Below, piece by piece: positions 14,819 through 22,579 of a stretch of DNA of 47,413 bases (the stretch's first letter is position 1; each line of letters opens with the position of its first letter). The DNA is from a virus, in IMG/VR virus record IMGVR_UViG_3300007504_000952, positions 1 to 47,413 of that record; one strand, 5' to 3'. The position numbers and the translations under genes are program-made. The notes beneath the pieces were generated by a model, which saw only the letters and a program-made list of their open reading frames with translations, was not told the DNA's origin and did not search any database.

Positions 14819-15042
14819 GTCAGCACGAGTCAGACTGGATCTCGATCTCTCGTGTTCGCGTCGTGTGCTCACACGTCGCGGATCACGGCGACACAGGAGC
14901 GCCGCTGTCCCGGGTGACTCTGCGCCCCGGCCCGGGCGTTCGGCTGCTGGCCGCAGAGTCGCCGACAGACGATGCGCTGGACGTGATCGTTCAGATTGAC
15001 CCGACAGCCATCGCCGTTCCGACGGGTCAACGCTCGTCGTGA
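14815..15042 (+). CDS. Small unknown protein, 75 residues
   Basis: ATG overlaps the epimerase stop (ATGA). It opens HESDWISISRVRVVCSHV and continues with beta-like strands (SRVTLRPGPGVRLLAAES; LDVIVQIDPTAIAVP). Such a beta-rich fold of this size is common in phage early proteins. No recognised function; coupling to the epimerase may be only positional. Confidence 0.6.
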   Translation: MSQHESDWISISRVRVVCSHVADHGDTGAPLSRVTLRPGPGVRLLAAESPTDDALDVIVQIDPTAIAVPTGQRSS

Positions 15043-15098
15043 AGGACGGCAAGCTCGCGTGGAAGAAAAAGAAAACGCGCCGCCGCGACGACGATTGA
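15039..15098 (+). CDS. Possible tiny basic peptide
   Basis: GTG overlapping the previous stop, 19 codons before TGA. The product is Lys/Arg-rich ending in DDD (KKKKTRRRDDD). It is listed only because the overlap pattern matches real genes nearby; it could be chance. Confidence 0.25.
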   Translation: MKDGKLAWKKKKTRRRDDD

Positions 15099-15158
15099 TC
15101 GCCGGGTGCGATCGGCCCGGGCCTGCGCTACTCGACCGCACACACAGCGGGGCGAGCG

Positions 15159-16322
15159 ATGATCGAGCTGAGCGAACATCAACAGAGCGAGCGAGCGAAG
15201 CTGCGCGCAGCGATCGCGACCGGTAAGCGGGTGATCATGCTCGTGGGACCCGCCGGGTCTGGAAAGACAACTCTGCTGCGTTCGCTCGTCGACGAATACG
15301 AACAGACGCGAGAAGTCGTGCCGATCTGCCCGACCGGCAAGGCGGCGCACGTTCTGTCCGACAAGATTGGGCGCGATGCGTCGACTGTGCATCAATCTCT
15401 ATACGGTCGCGTCTGGGAGGGGAAGTCCGACAACGAGAGTGACGACCCAGAGCTGATTTTCGGTCAGCCCCGCCCCCCGTGCGGGGTGGGCGGGCTTGTG
15501 ATCTGCGATGAGTCGTCAATGGTCGATACAGAGCTGCACGGCGATCTCTACCGGCAAACGTCGAAACGGCGTGGGGCACAGATTCTGTATGTCGGCGACC
15601 GCGAGCAGCTGCCGCCGGTGCGCGGAACATGGGGGCCGCCGTTTGATTCACCCGACGCCGAGCTGCGCGAGATTCATAGGCAGGCCGCCGACTCGCCGAT
15701 CGTCGGGCTTGCAACGGCCGTTCGAACACGTCAGCCGTTCGACGGCTGGATCGACGGTGTCTGTGACACCGCGTCGGGCGACCCGGTGCCGTGGCTGTGT
15801 GAGCGCAAGGATTCCGACGCCGTGCTACTCGCGTACACGAACGCGACCCGGCGCAGACTCAACGCCGAGATCCGGGCGCAGCTCGGGCTAACCGGTGTCG
15901 TGTGTCCGAACGATCGGATCGTGTGTCTGCTGAACAATCACGGGATCGGGATCATGAACGGCGAGGCATTCGACGTTCTGCGCGCCGAGCGCGGCCCGGC
16001 GTCGGGTTGGCTGTGGCTGATTCTCGACGTGCCCGGCCGCGATGTCCGCGTTCTCGTGTCGCCGTCGACGTTCGGCGGTCGTGTCGGCGACTTTAGGCGA
16101 GCCGCATCGCGGCTTCGCTTTCATCACAGAGCGAAGGCGCTGCACGTCGACACGGGCTGGGCGCTGACCGTCCACAAGTCGCAGGGCAGCGAGTGGAAGT
16201 CCGTCGGGTTCGTCGCGGACGGCGGGTATGCCGGTCTGCGCCTGCGCGATCCGGCCGAAGCCCGGCGGCTGACATACACGGCGATCACGCGCGCCGCAGA
16301 GACACTGCGGATCTTTCGCTGA
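15159..16322 (+). CDS. SF1B helicase, RecD2/Dda/Pif1-like
   Basis: 387 residues. Walker A GPAGSGKT (30-37), a D-E motif II (VICDESSM), GDREQLPPV (motif III), and C-terminal UvrD-type motifs VHKSQGSEW and YTAITRA. This is the compact layout of Dda and Pif1-type 5'-3' helicases, which remodel forks, displace proteins and act in recombination-dependent replication. Start ATG lies 18 bases after a GCGGGGCGAG stretch. The next gene starts within the stop (TGATG). Confidence 0.9.
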   Translation: MIELSEHQQSERAKLRAAIATGKRVIMLVGPAGSGKTTLLRSLVDEYEQTREVVPICPTGKAAHVLSDKIGRDASTVHQSLYGRVWEGKSDNESDDPELIFGQPRPPCGVGGLVICDESSMVDTELHGDLYRQTSKRRGAQILYVGDREQLPPVRGTWGPPFDSPDAELREIHRQAADSPIVGLATAVRTRQPFDGWIDGVCDTASGDPVPWLCERKDSDAVLLAYTNATRRRLNAEIRAQLGLTGVVCPNDRIVCLLNNHGIGIMNGEAFDVLRAERGPASGWLWLILDVPGRDVRVLVSPSTFGGRVGDFRRAASRLRFHHRAKALHVDTGWALTVHKSQGSEWKSVGFVADGGYAGLRLRDPAEARRLTYTAITRAAETLRIFR

Positions 16323-16870
16323 TGCGAGTCAGTACTGCGCAAGCGCTGACCATGCCGTGCCCCCACTGCGGGGCGCGGGCCGGCGTTCGGTGCCGAGAGT
16401 TAGCCGGGCCACGCCCAAAGACCGCACACACGGCGCGCGCGCGGCTGTATGTGACGCGCGACAGCGAGTCGCGCGGATACCCGTGCCCGAAGCTCGATCG
16501 CGTCGGGTCGTTGATTCGGCAGCTCGGCGATCGAGAGCTGCTGCCGAGCGAGCGACAAACCGCGATGCGTCAAGCGCTCGCGGCGCTGGAGTCGCTACGC
16601 CCGGATCTGTGCCCGCCCCCGCGGCCCGGCGTCGTGCCGACTCGCGACTGGTCGCCGGTGCCTGTTCGTCTGCGCGTGCTGCGCATACTGCTGGCCCGCG
16701 CGACTGTGCAGTATCGCCGGCGACCGCCGGTCGACGTTAGCCGATCGCACCTGTTCAGACTCGGCACCCGCATCGCGCTGCTGCCCGACGGTCCCGGCGA
16801 GTATGTGTGCAGCGTGCCGGCATGGCTTGCAGAGACGCACAGCTGGGCCGCGCTGTGCGCGGTCAGTTAG
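16322..16870 (+). CDS. Zinc-finger protein of the actinophage type
   Basis: 182 residues. Residues 12-50 hold MPCPHCGARAGVRC followed by a basic GPRPKTAHTARARLY, the C-x2-C-x7-C...H form seen in many actinobacterial and actinophage small proteins. The remainder is helical and Arg-rich, without recognised domain. In Mu a zinc-finger protein (Com) activates mom translation, but the resemblance here is limited to the finger. Its stop overlaps that of a minus-strand gene: the two genes are convergent. Confidence 0.7.
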   Translation: MRVSTAQALTMPCPHCGARAGVRCRELAGPRPKTAHTARARLYVTRDSESRGYPCPKLDRVGSLIRQLGDRELLPSERQTAMRQALAALESLRPDLCPPPRPGVVPTRDWSPVPVRLRVLRILLARATVQYRRRPPVDVSRSHLFRLGTRIALLPDGPGEYVCSVPAWLAETHSWAALCAVS

Positions 16871-17341
16871 GTAGCAGTCTCGCCGAAATGCACGTCGACG
16901 AACGTAAACCACCCCGTACCGGTCGGGCGCGTTCCGACTGGCTGAAGGTGCAGATAGTCGCCGGCTTCGACGCTCTTTAGATCGTCGCTCTCGAAGAGAG
17001 AAGCTAACGGTGGCCCCGTCGTTCTCGCCGGCGGCGATGCTGCAGATTGCGATCCGTGTCATCGTGCCCGGCGAGCTGCCGCTGCCGAACGATTGACCGC
17101 GGTTTCGCCACAGCTCCAGATCCATCGTTCCGTTCGTGTGCGCCTTGTCGACGTGTGCGTGGGCAAACGTGATCGCTCTGTCTGTCGGGATTTGTATACG
17201 CCCAAACGGACAGCCCGTCGCCCACGACCACTCGCCGGCGGCCGCCGCCGTATAGTCGGCCTTTGCCGCAAGATTGAACCACTGGCCCGAGTGCTGGACA
17301 TTCGCGGCCCGGCGCAGCACATGAAAGAGCCAGCCGCCCAA
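16867..17341 (-). pseudogene. Jelly-roll-like C-terminal domain gene on the minus strand, frameshifted
   Basis: Read leftwards, one frame gives a convincing beta-rich protein (IQIPTDRAITFAHAHVDKAH, then GTMDLELWRNRG, then RIAICSIAAGENDGATVSFS). At a CT-rich run (plus-strand 16993-17002) the sense continues in the next frame: FESDDLKSVEAGDYLHLQP to WFTFVDVHFGETAT and a stop at 16867-16869. Dropping one base near 16996 restores about 150 residues. The pattern resembles C-terminal carbohydrate-binding or receptor-binding domains of phage tail proteins. No good start is visible: the TTG at 17341 and GTG at 17320 are only candidates. It may be a decayed tail-fibre piece or a moron gene with a real or sequencing frameshift. 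Confidence 0.6.
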
Positions 17342-17369
17342 CCCGGTGTGTGATTTGCGTTGCTCGATT

Positions 17370-17379
17370 CTACATGAAG
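17370..17379 (+). promoter_or_regulatory. CTACATGAAG element
   Basis: Third of four such elements; 19 bases before the ATG at 17399, with GAGGGAG between. It is the only non-coding space between the minus-strand gene and the next plus-strand operon, so a plus-strand promoter should lie here. Confidence 0.4.
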
Positions 17380-17398
17380 CCGACAGAGGGAGCGCACG

Positions 17399-17794
17399 AT
17401 GCGAGCGACTGCGGCTGATATGAGCCGGATCTACCGGAACACCGGCAACCGGTACGGGCCGGGCGTGATTCGTCAGATCCGAGAGCTGCGCGACGCGGGC
17501 GCAGACTCGTGCGCCGTTGCACACGCTGCGGAGATCTTGCGCGTGCTGAACGAGCCCGGCGCACAGATCCGATCGCGCGGCTCGATCATCGAGATCCGAA
17601 TCCGTCGGGACGGGCTTATGCTCGTGCTGACGGTCTCAGCCCGCGGCGCGGTTTCGCTCGTCTGCAGCACAGACGCAGACACTGGAACGGCTCGCCCGGG
17701 CCGACCCGGCGGCCCGCTGTCGGGCGCGATGTCCGATGTCGTTTCGGCAGCGCGAGCGGCGCTCGCAGCGGCCCGCTCGCGTTGTGGGGGATAG
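17399..17794 (+). CDS. Unknown protein, 131 residues
   Basis: Start behind GAGGGAG. The N-terminal 60 residues read like a small helical DNA-binding domain (GPGVIRQIRELRDAGADSCAV, in part VIRQIRELRDAGADS), then a two-strand segment (SIIEIRIRRDGLMLVLTVSA) and an Ala-rich helical tail. First gene of a block of tightly packed small genes after the minus-strand island. No family recognised. Confidence 0.65.
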   Translation: MRATAADMSRIYRNTGNRYGPGVIRQIRELRDAGADSCAVAHAAEILRVLNEPGAQIRSRGSIIEIRIRRDGLMLVLTVSARGAVSLVCSTDADTGTARPGRPGGPLSGAMSDVVSAARAALAAARSRCGG

Positions 17795-17797
17795 ACT

Positions 17798-18229
17798 GTG
17801 TCAGCACCCGATCAGGTCTTGAATGTGCCGACTCTGCGATGCGAATTCTGCGGCCGCGCCGGCAACGCCGAGCAGATCGACGAGTGCGAACGGGCGCATC
17901 TTTCCGGTGTGGAAGACGATGGCTGGACGATGCTTTCGTGGCTCGTGTCGTATCTGTCGACGTTCAGCACGTCGAGCGGTCACACGCTCGCAGAAGACTG
18001 GAACGAGGACGACGCGCTGTCGTGGGTTCACCCGTCGGGCTCGACGGGCGGGCCGGCTATCGAATACTCGCACACTGTCGGATCGGTACTGCCCGGCGCG
18101 CTCGTTTCGTGGGTCGCTCGCGACCCGTTCGGCCGGCCGATCGCCCGCGGCGCTGCCGAGTCAGACTCGCCCGATCTTTCAATCGAGCCGCTGCGCGAGC
18201 TGCGCCGGCGGTTCACTCAATCGCGATAG
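17798..18229 (+). CDS. Small protein with N-terminal zinc finger
   Basis: 143 residues from a GTG. Residues 15-34 contain CEFCGRAGNAEQIDECERAH, a C-x2-C...C-x3-H arrangement able to bind zinc. A Trp/Ser-rich middle (WTMLSWLVSYLSTFSTSSGH) and a C-terminal acidic/basic tail follow. Zinc-finger small proteins recur in this phage (16322, 20070, 27530). Function unknown; nucleic-acid or protein binding is possible. Confidence 0.65.
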   Translation: MSAPDQVLNVPTLRCEFCGRAGNAEQIDECERAHLSGVEDDGWTMLSWLVSYLSTFSTSSGHTLAEDWNEDDALSWVHPSGSTGGPAIEYSHTVGSVLPGALVSWVARDPFGRPIARGAAESDSPDLSIEPLRELRRRFTQSR

Positions 18230-18237
18230 GTGATCAA

Positions 18238-18555
18238 ATGCTGAGTGTTGCCCCGTACATTGGCGAGACTGCGCCCGCAGACTCATTCAATCGAGCCCGG
18301 CCGGTTCCGCTGCCGCCCGGCCCAATGCTGCCCGCCGGCTCCGTGCTTGTCCGTCCCGGCGACGGACTGAGCGCGCCGCGGGTTTCGGCCGCTGTTCGTC
18401 TTGCCGCCGCCGGCGCGATGACAGTGCGCGAGCTGCCCGAGCACAGCGACGCCCGGTCGCTGCTGATCGTCGCCGATGACGATGAGTCGTTCGCTCTGCT
18501 GCTCGACGCCGTCGGAAAGCGCGCGATCGTGATCGTGATCGACGATGTTGACTAA
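18238..18555 (+). CDS. Unknown protein, 105 residues
   Basis: ATG at 18238, eight bases after the previous stop. Pro-rich start (ARPVPLPPGPMLPAGSVLVR), then VSAAVRLAAAGAMTVRELPE and a final beta-helix-like LLIVADDDESFALLLDAVG and IVIVIDDVD. The C-terminal half resembles a small alpha/beta unit. It overlaps the next gene by 11 bases. Confidence 0.6.
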   Translation: MLSVAPYIGETAPADSFNRARPVPLPPGPMLPAGSVLVRPGDGLSAPRVSAAVRLAAAGAMTVRELPEHSDARSLLIVADDDESFALLLDAVGKRAIVIVIDDVD

Positions 18556-18802
18556 TCGGGATGAGCCGGTTTCGTTCGTGTTCGAGCTGGAGCTGCGCGC
18601 GCTATGCGCCGTGTCTGCACGGTTCGACGAGAGCGGCGAGCCGGTGATCGTGTCTGCGCGTCAGCTGTCGATCGAATCGACGATGCACGAGCTGAACGAA
18701 CGGATCGACGATGACGATCGGGCCGAGCTGCGCGTGCAGATTCGCGACGCGCAGGAGCTGCGCGCGTTGGTCCTCGAACAGATCTCGGCGGGCCGACCGT
18801 GA
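18545..18802 (+). CDS. Unknown acidic protein, 85 residues
   Basis: Begins within the previous gene. Acidic and helical: FVFELELRALCAVSARF, then IESTMHELNERIDDDDRAEL and VQIRDAQELRALVLEQI. A coiled coil or helical hairpin is likely in residues 45-80. Small acidic early proteins often act on host enzymes, but no specific target can be named. Confidence 0.6.
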   Translation: MLTNRDEPVSFVFELELRALCAVSARFDESGEPVIVSARQLSIESTMHELNERIDDDDRAELRVQIRDAQELRALVLEQISAGRP

Positions 18803-19062
18803 CTCGCGCCGAGCCGCTGCTGCCGATCGTGGAAGTGATCATGATCCCGCCGTTTCGACTGTTTGAGTCGAGCGATCTGATCCGAACGCTGCAGCGTGAC
18901 GCATCGGGATCGTGGTGGCTGTTTGTCGGGTCCGAGCCCGACCGTCGGATCGCAGACCGGCAGATTCTGCGAGCGAGAATCGCCGCACTGAACGGTCAAC
19001 CGTTCGAGCTGAAGACACGAACAGAGATCGCCGAGAGCGATCAGGCAGAGGCTGATAGATGA
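18799..19062 (+). CDS. Unknown protein, 87 residues
   Basis: GTG start overlapping the previous stop (GTGA). Sequence PLLPIVEVIMIPPFRLFESS precedes GSWWLFVGSEPDRRIADRQ and a helical C-terminus. One globular domain is likely; no motif recognised. Four-base overlap with the next gene shows it belongs to the same transcript. Confidence 0.6.
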   Translation: MTRAEPLLPIVEVIMIPPFRLFESSDLIRTLQRDASGSWWLFVGSEPDRRIADRQILRARIAALNGQPFELKTRTEIAESDQAEADR

Positions 19063-19535
19063 ACCGTGAGTCTGGATACAGCGCGAGCCCGTACGGGCTG
19101 ACGACTCGGCAGGTCCGAGATCGCGTACGCGATCAATACTTGTGCCAGCGCCCGGCCGGGCTGCACTGGCTGCTCGGCTCGGCCGTGCTGGTCGGCGAGC
19201 CGCCCGAAGTGCTCGCGGCGCTGCGGGCGCTCGTGATCGCTCAGGGGCCGACCGTCGGATCGCTGCGGCTGCTGAACGGCAGAACGTGCGGCGCGATCGT
19301 CGTCGACGGGCCGGTGGCGTGCGCCGTGATCGTCGGGCTCGGAACGCCCGGCGCGAGCGACCCGCCCACCGACTGCAGCAGTGCCGCCGAATTCGCCCGC
19401 TGGGCGCTCTGGGTGCTCGACGGGCTGCCGGGCGACGCCGATCGCGCCAACGCCGAGCCAGCACCCGCTGACGGGCCGGCAGAGTCTGCGGCCGACGCCG
19501 GCAGACCCGGCGCAGACCGTGATGGGGGCGTGTGA
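19059..19535 (+). CDS. Unknown protein, 158 residues, acidic C-terminus
   Basis: ATGA overlap with the preceding gene. A globular N-terminal part (LLGSAVLVGEPPEVLAALRA; GAIVVDGPVACAVIVGLG) is followed by a disordered Ala/Asp/Pro-rich tail of about 40 residues. The mid-section GTPGASDPPTDCSSAAEFAR is hydrophilic. No family recognised. Confidence 0.6.
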   Translation: MNRESGYSASPYGLTTRQVRDRVRDQYLCQRPAGLHWLLGSAVLVGEPPEVLAALRALVIAQGPTVGSLRLLNGRTCGAIVVDGPVACAVIVGLGTPGASDPPTDCSSAAEFARWALWVLDGLPGDADRANAEPAPADGPAESAADAGRPGADRDGGV

Positions 19536-19819
19536 TGTCTGGGCGCAGACTGTACCGGGTGGAGCTGCGATTGTTCGGGTACGTGCTCGCAGCTGACGAA
19601 TTCGAGGCCGAGAACGCCGAGGACGAGATCATGGCGACCGAGGACGATTGCGGCGTTTCGGTGCGCAGTGTCGACCGCGCCGAGATCGCTGCGCTCGGGT
19701 CTGGCCAGCACTCGTGGGACGGATCGTGTCTCGTCTACCATGACGGTGACGACGAGATCAGCGTGGACGACGCGATCGCCGAGCACGAGGCGACGCTGCG
19801 CGCCGAGTCGACAGAATGA
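19532..19819 (+). CDS. Unknown acidic protein, 95 residues
   Basis: GTG at 19532 overlaps the previous stop; the next codon is ATG at 19535, so either may be used. Opening strand RLYRVELRLFGYVLAADEFE then a long acidic region (ENAEDEIMATEDDCG; YHDGDDEISVDDAIAEHE). The charge pattern resembles DNA-mimic or inhibitor proteins of phages, but this is only a resemblance. Confidence 0.6.
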   Translation: MMSGRRLYRVELRLFGYVLAADEFEAENAEDEIMATEDDCGVSVRSVDRAEIAALGSGQHSWDGSCLVYHDGDDEISVDDAIAEHEATLRAESTE

Positions 19820-20073
19820 GCCGCACACACAGCGCCGGGCACTCACGATCCGGTCTGTGGGTGTCGTACTTTGTCGGCACCCGCGACGAGTGCGAAGCGT
19901 TCATCGCGGGCGCACGGTTTGCGGCGCGCCGCAAGACGCCTGCGCCGAGTCTGCGCAGACTCGACTCGCTCGACCCGTGCGGGTGCGGGCCGAGTCGCGA
20001 CACGTTCTCGTCCGGCGGTAAGATCGGCTGCACGACGTGCAATCAGTGGGACGATCCGCCGGTGCCAGCATGA
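19816..20073 (+). CDS. Small Cys-containing unknown protein
   Basis: 85 residues, ATGA overlap. It contains SYFVGTRDECEAFIAGARFA and two close cysteine groups, CGCG and CTTC, near the C-terminus, which could form a metal site. It carries the perfect palindrome GAGTCTGCGCAGACTC (19947-19962) as codons for SLRRL. No family recognised. Confidence 0.6.
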   Translation: MSRTHSAGHSRSGLWVSYFVGTRDECEAFIAGARFAARRKTPAPSLRRLDSLDPCGCGPSRDTFSSGGKIGCTTCNQWDDPPVPA

Positions 20074-20294
20074 GCCGGCCGCTGCTGCCGATCGCGCGCT
20101 GTCTGCGCTGCGGCTCGTACCCGTTACGTCCTCTCGCCGAGATCGCATACGTTCCGACGAGCTGGGCCGGGCGGGCGTGGATCGCGATCGCTCGCCGGCT
20201 GCAGATCGCTGTCGTCGCATACTCGATTCGGTGCGCAGACTGCGGCGAGGTGATCGCGGACGTGCGAATCGACGGCAGCATGGCCGCCCGATGA
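20070..20294 (+). CDS. Zinc-ribbon protein, 74 residues
   Basis: Two C-x2-C knuckles, CLRCG near residue 11 and CADCG near residue 55, are separated by a helical, Trp-containing segment; this is a classic zinc-ribbon spacing. ATGA overlaps with both neighbours. It may bind nucleic acid or a host protein. Confidence 0.65.
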   Translation: MSRPLLPIARCLRCGSYPLRPLAEIAYVPTSWAGRAWIAIARRLQIAVVAYSIRCADCGEVIADVRIDGSMAAR

Positions 20295-20872
20295 CCGGGT
20301 GGTTCCGAATGTCGGCGAATCCCGACACAGCGGGATCGCAGACTGTGCGAAGCACGGCGGCCGACGCTATGTGTGCTCACACAAGCGAGCGCCGGCCTGC
20401 GGCGCAGGGGGCGAGTATGCGAGCGCCGAGACTGCGGAACGCCGCACAAGCCGAGATCATGAACCGCGCCGCGGTACCGCTGCTGCGGCGACTCGGCGAC
20501 GACTGGCGCTGGCGCAGCGTCAAGACGGGTCGCGCGGTTCGCGTCGGGCTGCCCGATGACTCGGGGCGGCTGCGCGTCTGGTGCGACATCGATCGGCGCG
20601 CAATCGGCAGCGCCGGCGGTCTTGCGACTGCTGCGATCGCGTCGACGCTGCGGCTCGAAGCGGGTCGGCTGTTCGCGCTCGGCGACAGCGGGCAGCTCGG
20701 CGTCGATCTGTGGCTGACTCGCGACGCCGAGAGCGGCGAGATCGAGCGGGTCGCCGCACACGCTTACCCGGCGTCGCCGGGCCGCAAGACGCCGCAACGG
20801 TGCCCGCCCGACGCCCGGGTGGCGACCGTCGGCCCGGCGGGCGTCGCCGTCTGTGCGGTGTCCGAGCTATGA
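20291..20872 (+). CDS. Unknown protein, 193 residues
   Basis: ATGA overlap with the zinc-ribbon gene. The first 55 residues look disordered; an internal ATG at about residue 43 is a possible alternative start. The core is beta-rich (RWRSVKTGRAVRVGLPDDSG; LFALGDSGQLGVDLWLTRDA) and ends in a cysteine-bearing segment. It overlaps the methyltransferase start by four bases and may be functionally linked, but I do not recognise it. Confidence 0.6.
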   Translation: MTGWFRMSANPDTAGSQTVRSTAADAMCAHTSERRPAAQGASMRAPRLRNAAQAEIMNRAAVPLLRRLGDDWRWRSVKTGRAVRVGLPDDSGRLRVWCDIDRRAIGSAGGLATAAIASTLRLEAGRLFALGDSGQLGVDLWLTRDAESGEIERVAAHAYPASPGRKTPQRCPPDARVATVGPAGVAVCAVSEL

Positions 20873-22107
20873 GCGTTCGAGTCATCGAGGGCGACTGCGT
20901 CGCGCTGATGTCGGGCTGGCGGTCGAACACGATTAGCGCGATCGTGTGCGATCCGCCGTACGGGATCGCGTTCATGGGGCGCGCGTTCGATAGGCTCGGG
21001 GACGGCGCGAATCAGCAGCGATGGCACGCGGATTGGCTGCGCGAAGCGCTGCGCGTGCTGCGGCCCGGCGGGCACTTGTGCGCGTTCGGTGGAACGCGCA
21101 CGTTCCACCGGCTCGTGTCTGCGGCCGAGGATGTCGGGTTCGAGATCCGAGATATGCTCGTGTGGCTGTATGGGTCGGGATTCCCGAAGTCGCACAACGT
21201 GGCAAAAGCGTTTGACCGCGCCGCCGGCGAGCTGCGCGCAGAGTCGCGCGCATTCACGGTCGCTGGCGTGCCGCCCGGCTCGAACGTGTCGCCGGTCGTG
21301 CCGATTCGCGGCTATGTGCCGCCCGCGCCGATCACCGATGACGCAAAGCGGTGGCAGGGTTGGGGAACGGCGCTAAAGCCGGCGCACGAGCCGATTCTGC
21401 TCGCGCGCAAGCCGCTGGGCGGAACGGTCGCCGAGTCTGTGCGCAGACACGGCACCGGCGCTCTAAACGTCGCGGCGTGCAGAGTGCCGACAGCTGACGG
21501 CGAGCCCGGCTCGCGCTGGCCGGCGAATCTGCTGCTGAGTCATGCCGCGGCCTGTGCTGTAGACTGCGCGCCGCGCTGCCCGGTGGCAGCGCTCGACGCA
21601 CAGAGCGGCGAGAGCGGATCGCCCGGCGGCGTTCGGGTGCGCTCGGGCGCGTCGGATCTGGGGCGTCGCGCTGGCTGGAACCCACACGCACAGACGCAGA
21701 CGGTCGCCGTGCGGCCCGCAGACCGCGGCGGCGCGTCGCGATTCTTCACGCGAGCGCCGCTCGTGCCGCTCGACGACCCGTCGATCTGGCCGACGTTCCG
21801 GTATACGTCGAAAGCGTCGAAAAGCGAACGTCAAGCCGGCTGTGAACAGCTCGCGCAGACACGCGGCCGCAAGCGCGGCAACAATCACCCGACGGTCAAG
21901 CCGATCGCGATCATGCGCTGGCTGCTGCAGCTCGTGACGCCACCCGGCGGGCTCGTCGTCGACCCGTTCGCCGGGTCGGGCACGACCGGCGTAGCCGCGG
22001 CACAGCTCGGGATAAATGCGTGGCTGATCGAGGCAGATCCGGCGTACGTCGAGATCGCACGAGCACGAGTCGAGCACGCACAGAGCGGGGCGGCCGATGT
22101 TCGCTGA
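20869..22107 (+). CDS. DNA methyltransferase, N6-adenine/N4-cytosine, beta class
   Basis: 412 residues. The catalytic DPPY (28-31, CDPPYGIAFMG) comes early and the AdoMet-binding FAGSG (367-371) near the end, the beta-class order. NNHPTVKPIAIMRWLLQL just before motif I is also typical. The roughly 230-residue middle is the target-recognition region. It would methylate an amino group in phage DNA, likely to resist host restriction. The start overlaps the previous gene. No cognate nuclease is nearby, so it looks like an orphan methyltransferase. Confidence 0.93.
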   Translation: MSVRVIEGDCVALMSGWRSNTISAIVCDPPYGIAFMGRAFDRLGDGANQQRWHADWLREALRVLRPGGHLCAFGGTRTFHRLVSAAEDVGFEIRDMLVWLYGSGFPKSHNVAKAFDRAAGELRAESRAFTVAGVPPGSNVSPVVPIRGYVPPAPITDDAKRWQGWGTALKPAHEPILLARKPLGGTVAESVRRHGTGALNVAACRVPTADGEPGSRWPANLLLSHAAACAVDCAPRCPVAALDAQSGESGSPGGVRVRSGASDLGRRAGWNPHAQTQTVAVRPADRGGASRFFTRAPLVPLDDPSIWPTFRYTSKASKSERQAGCEQLAQTRGRKRGNNHPTVKPIAIMRWLLQLVTPPGGLVVDPFAGSGTTGVAAAQLGINAWLIEADPAYVEIARARVEHAQSGAADVR

Positions 22108-22169
22108 GTCTGCGCAGTGCCCTGTAGGGACGAGCCGGCTTACGGGCTCTGTTTGAGCGGGGAGAACAA

Positions 22170-22373
22170 GTGACACTGCGCGAACACTTGCGGGCGTGGC
22201 GCGTTCATGCGGCGCTGAATGCCGGCGCAGCGTTGCGCTGCGCGTGGCACATAGTCGTGCCGCCGCAGCTCGATCACGCGCGCGGCGCTGTCGAGTCGCT
22301 GTCGTCGTCGACAGCTCGCGGCGAATTCGCGCGGGCGCTCGGCTGGACGAGAGACAAAGGGGGAGCGCTATGA
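22170..22373 (+). CDS. Small basic unknown protein, 67 residues
   Basis: GTG start behind GGGGAG. Helical, Arg/Ala-rich: LREHLRAWRVHAALNAGAAL, then VVPPQLDHARGAVESLS and GEFARALGWTRDKGG. A compact helical bundle is plausible. A weak GAGCC/GGCTC hairpin lies in the 62-base gap before it. No function assigned. Confidence 0.55.
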   Translation: MTLREHLRAWRVHAALNAGAALRCAWHIVVPPQLDHARGAVESLSSSTARGEFARALGWTRDKGGAL

Positions 22374-22579
22374 TCGCGAATCACTGGAGCTACACGGGCG
22401 GAGATTGCCCGCTGAAAGAGCAATGCAGACACTGGCTCGCGCCGTCGGCGTACCGATCGCACGTTCCAGCCAACCTGTACCCGGGCGACACCGGCGAGAG
22501 CTGCGACGTGTTCAAGCCTGCGCGCGGCGTCGACGGGCCACTGACCGCAGCGAAAGCGCAGCGCCGGCGCAAGCCGTGA
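22370..22579 (+). CDS. Small Cys-containing unknown protein, 69 residues
   Basis: ATGA overlap. GGDCPLKEQCRHWLAPSAYRS carries two cysteines and a histidine; a third cysteine occurs in GESCDVF. The spacing could suit a metal or disulfide. Start is supported by GGGGGAGCGCT just upstream. Confidence 0.6.
   Translation: MIANHWSYTGGDCPLKEQCRHWLAPSAYRSHVPANLYPGDTGESCDVFKPARGVDGPLTAAKAQRRRKP

Noticed and set aside
16322-16870. Com-like translational activator for the Mom-like gene
   Set aside because: Only the finger resembles Com; the protein is three times longer, 18 kb away, and this finger type is widespread.
16867-17341. Diversity-generating retroelement variable region for the jelly-roll-like gene
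   Set aside because: No reverse transcriptase and no template repeat are visible in the window.
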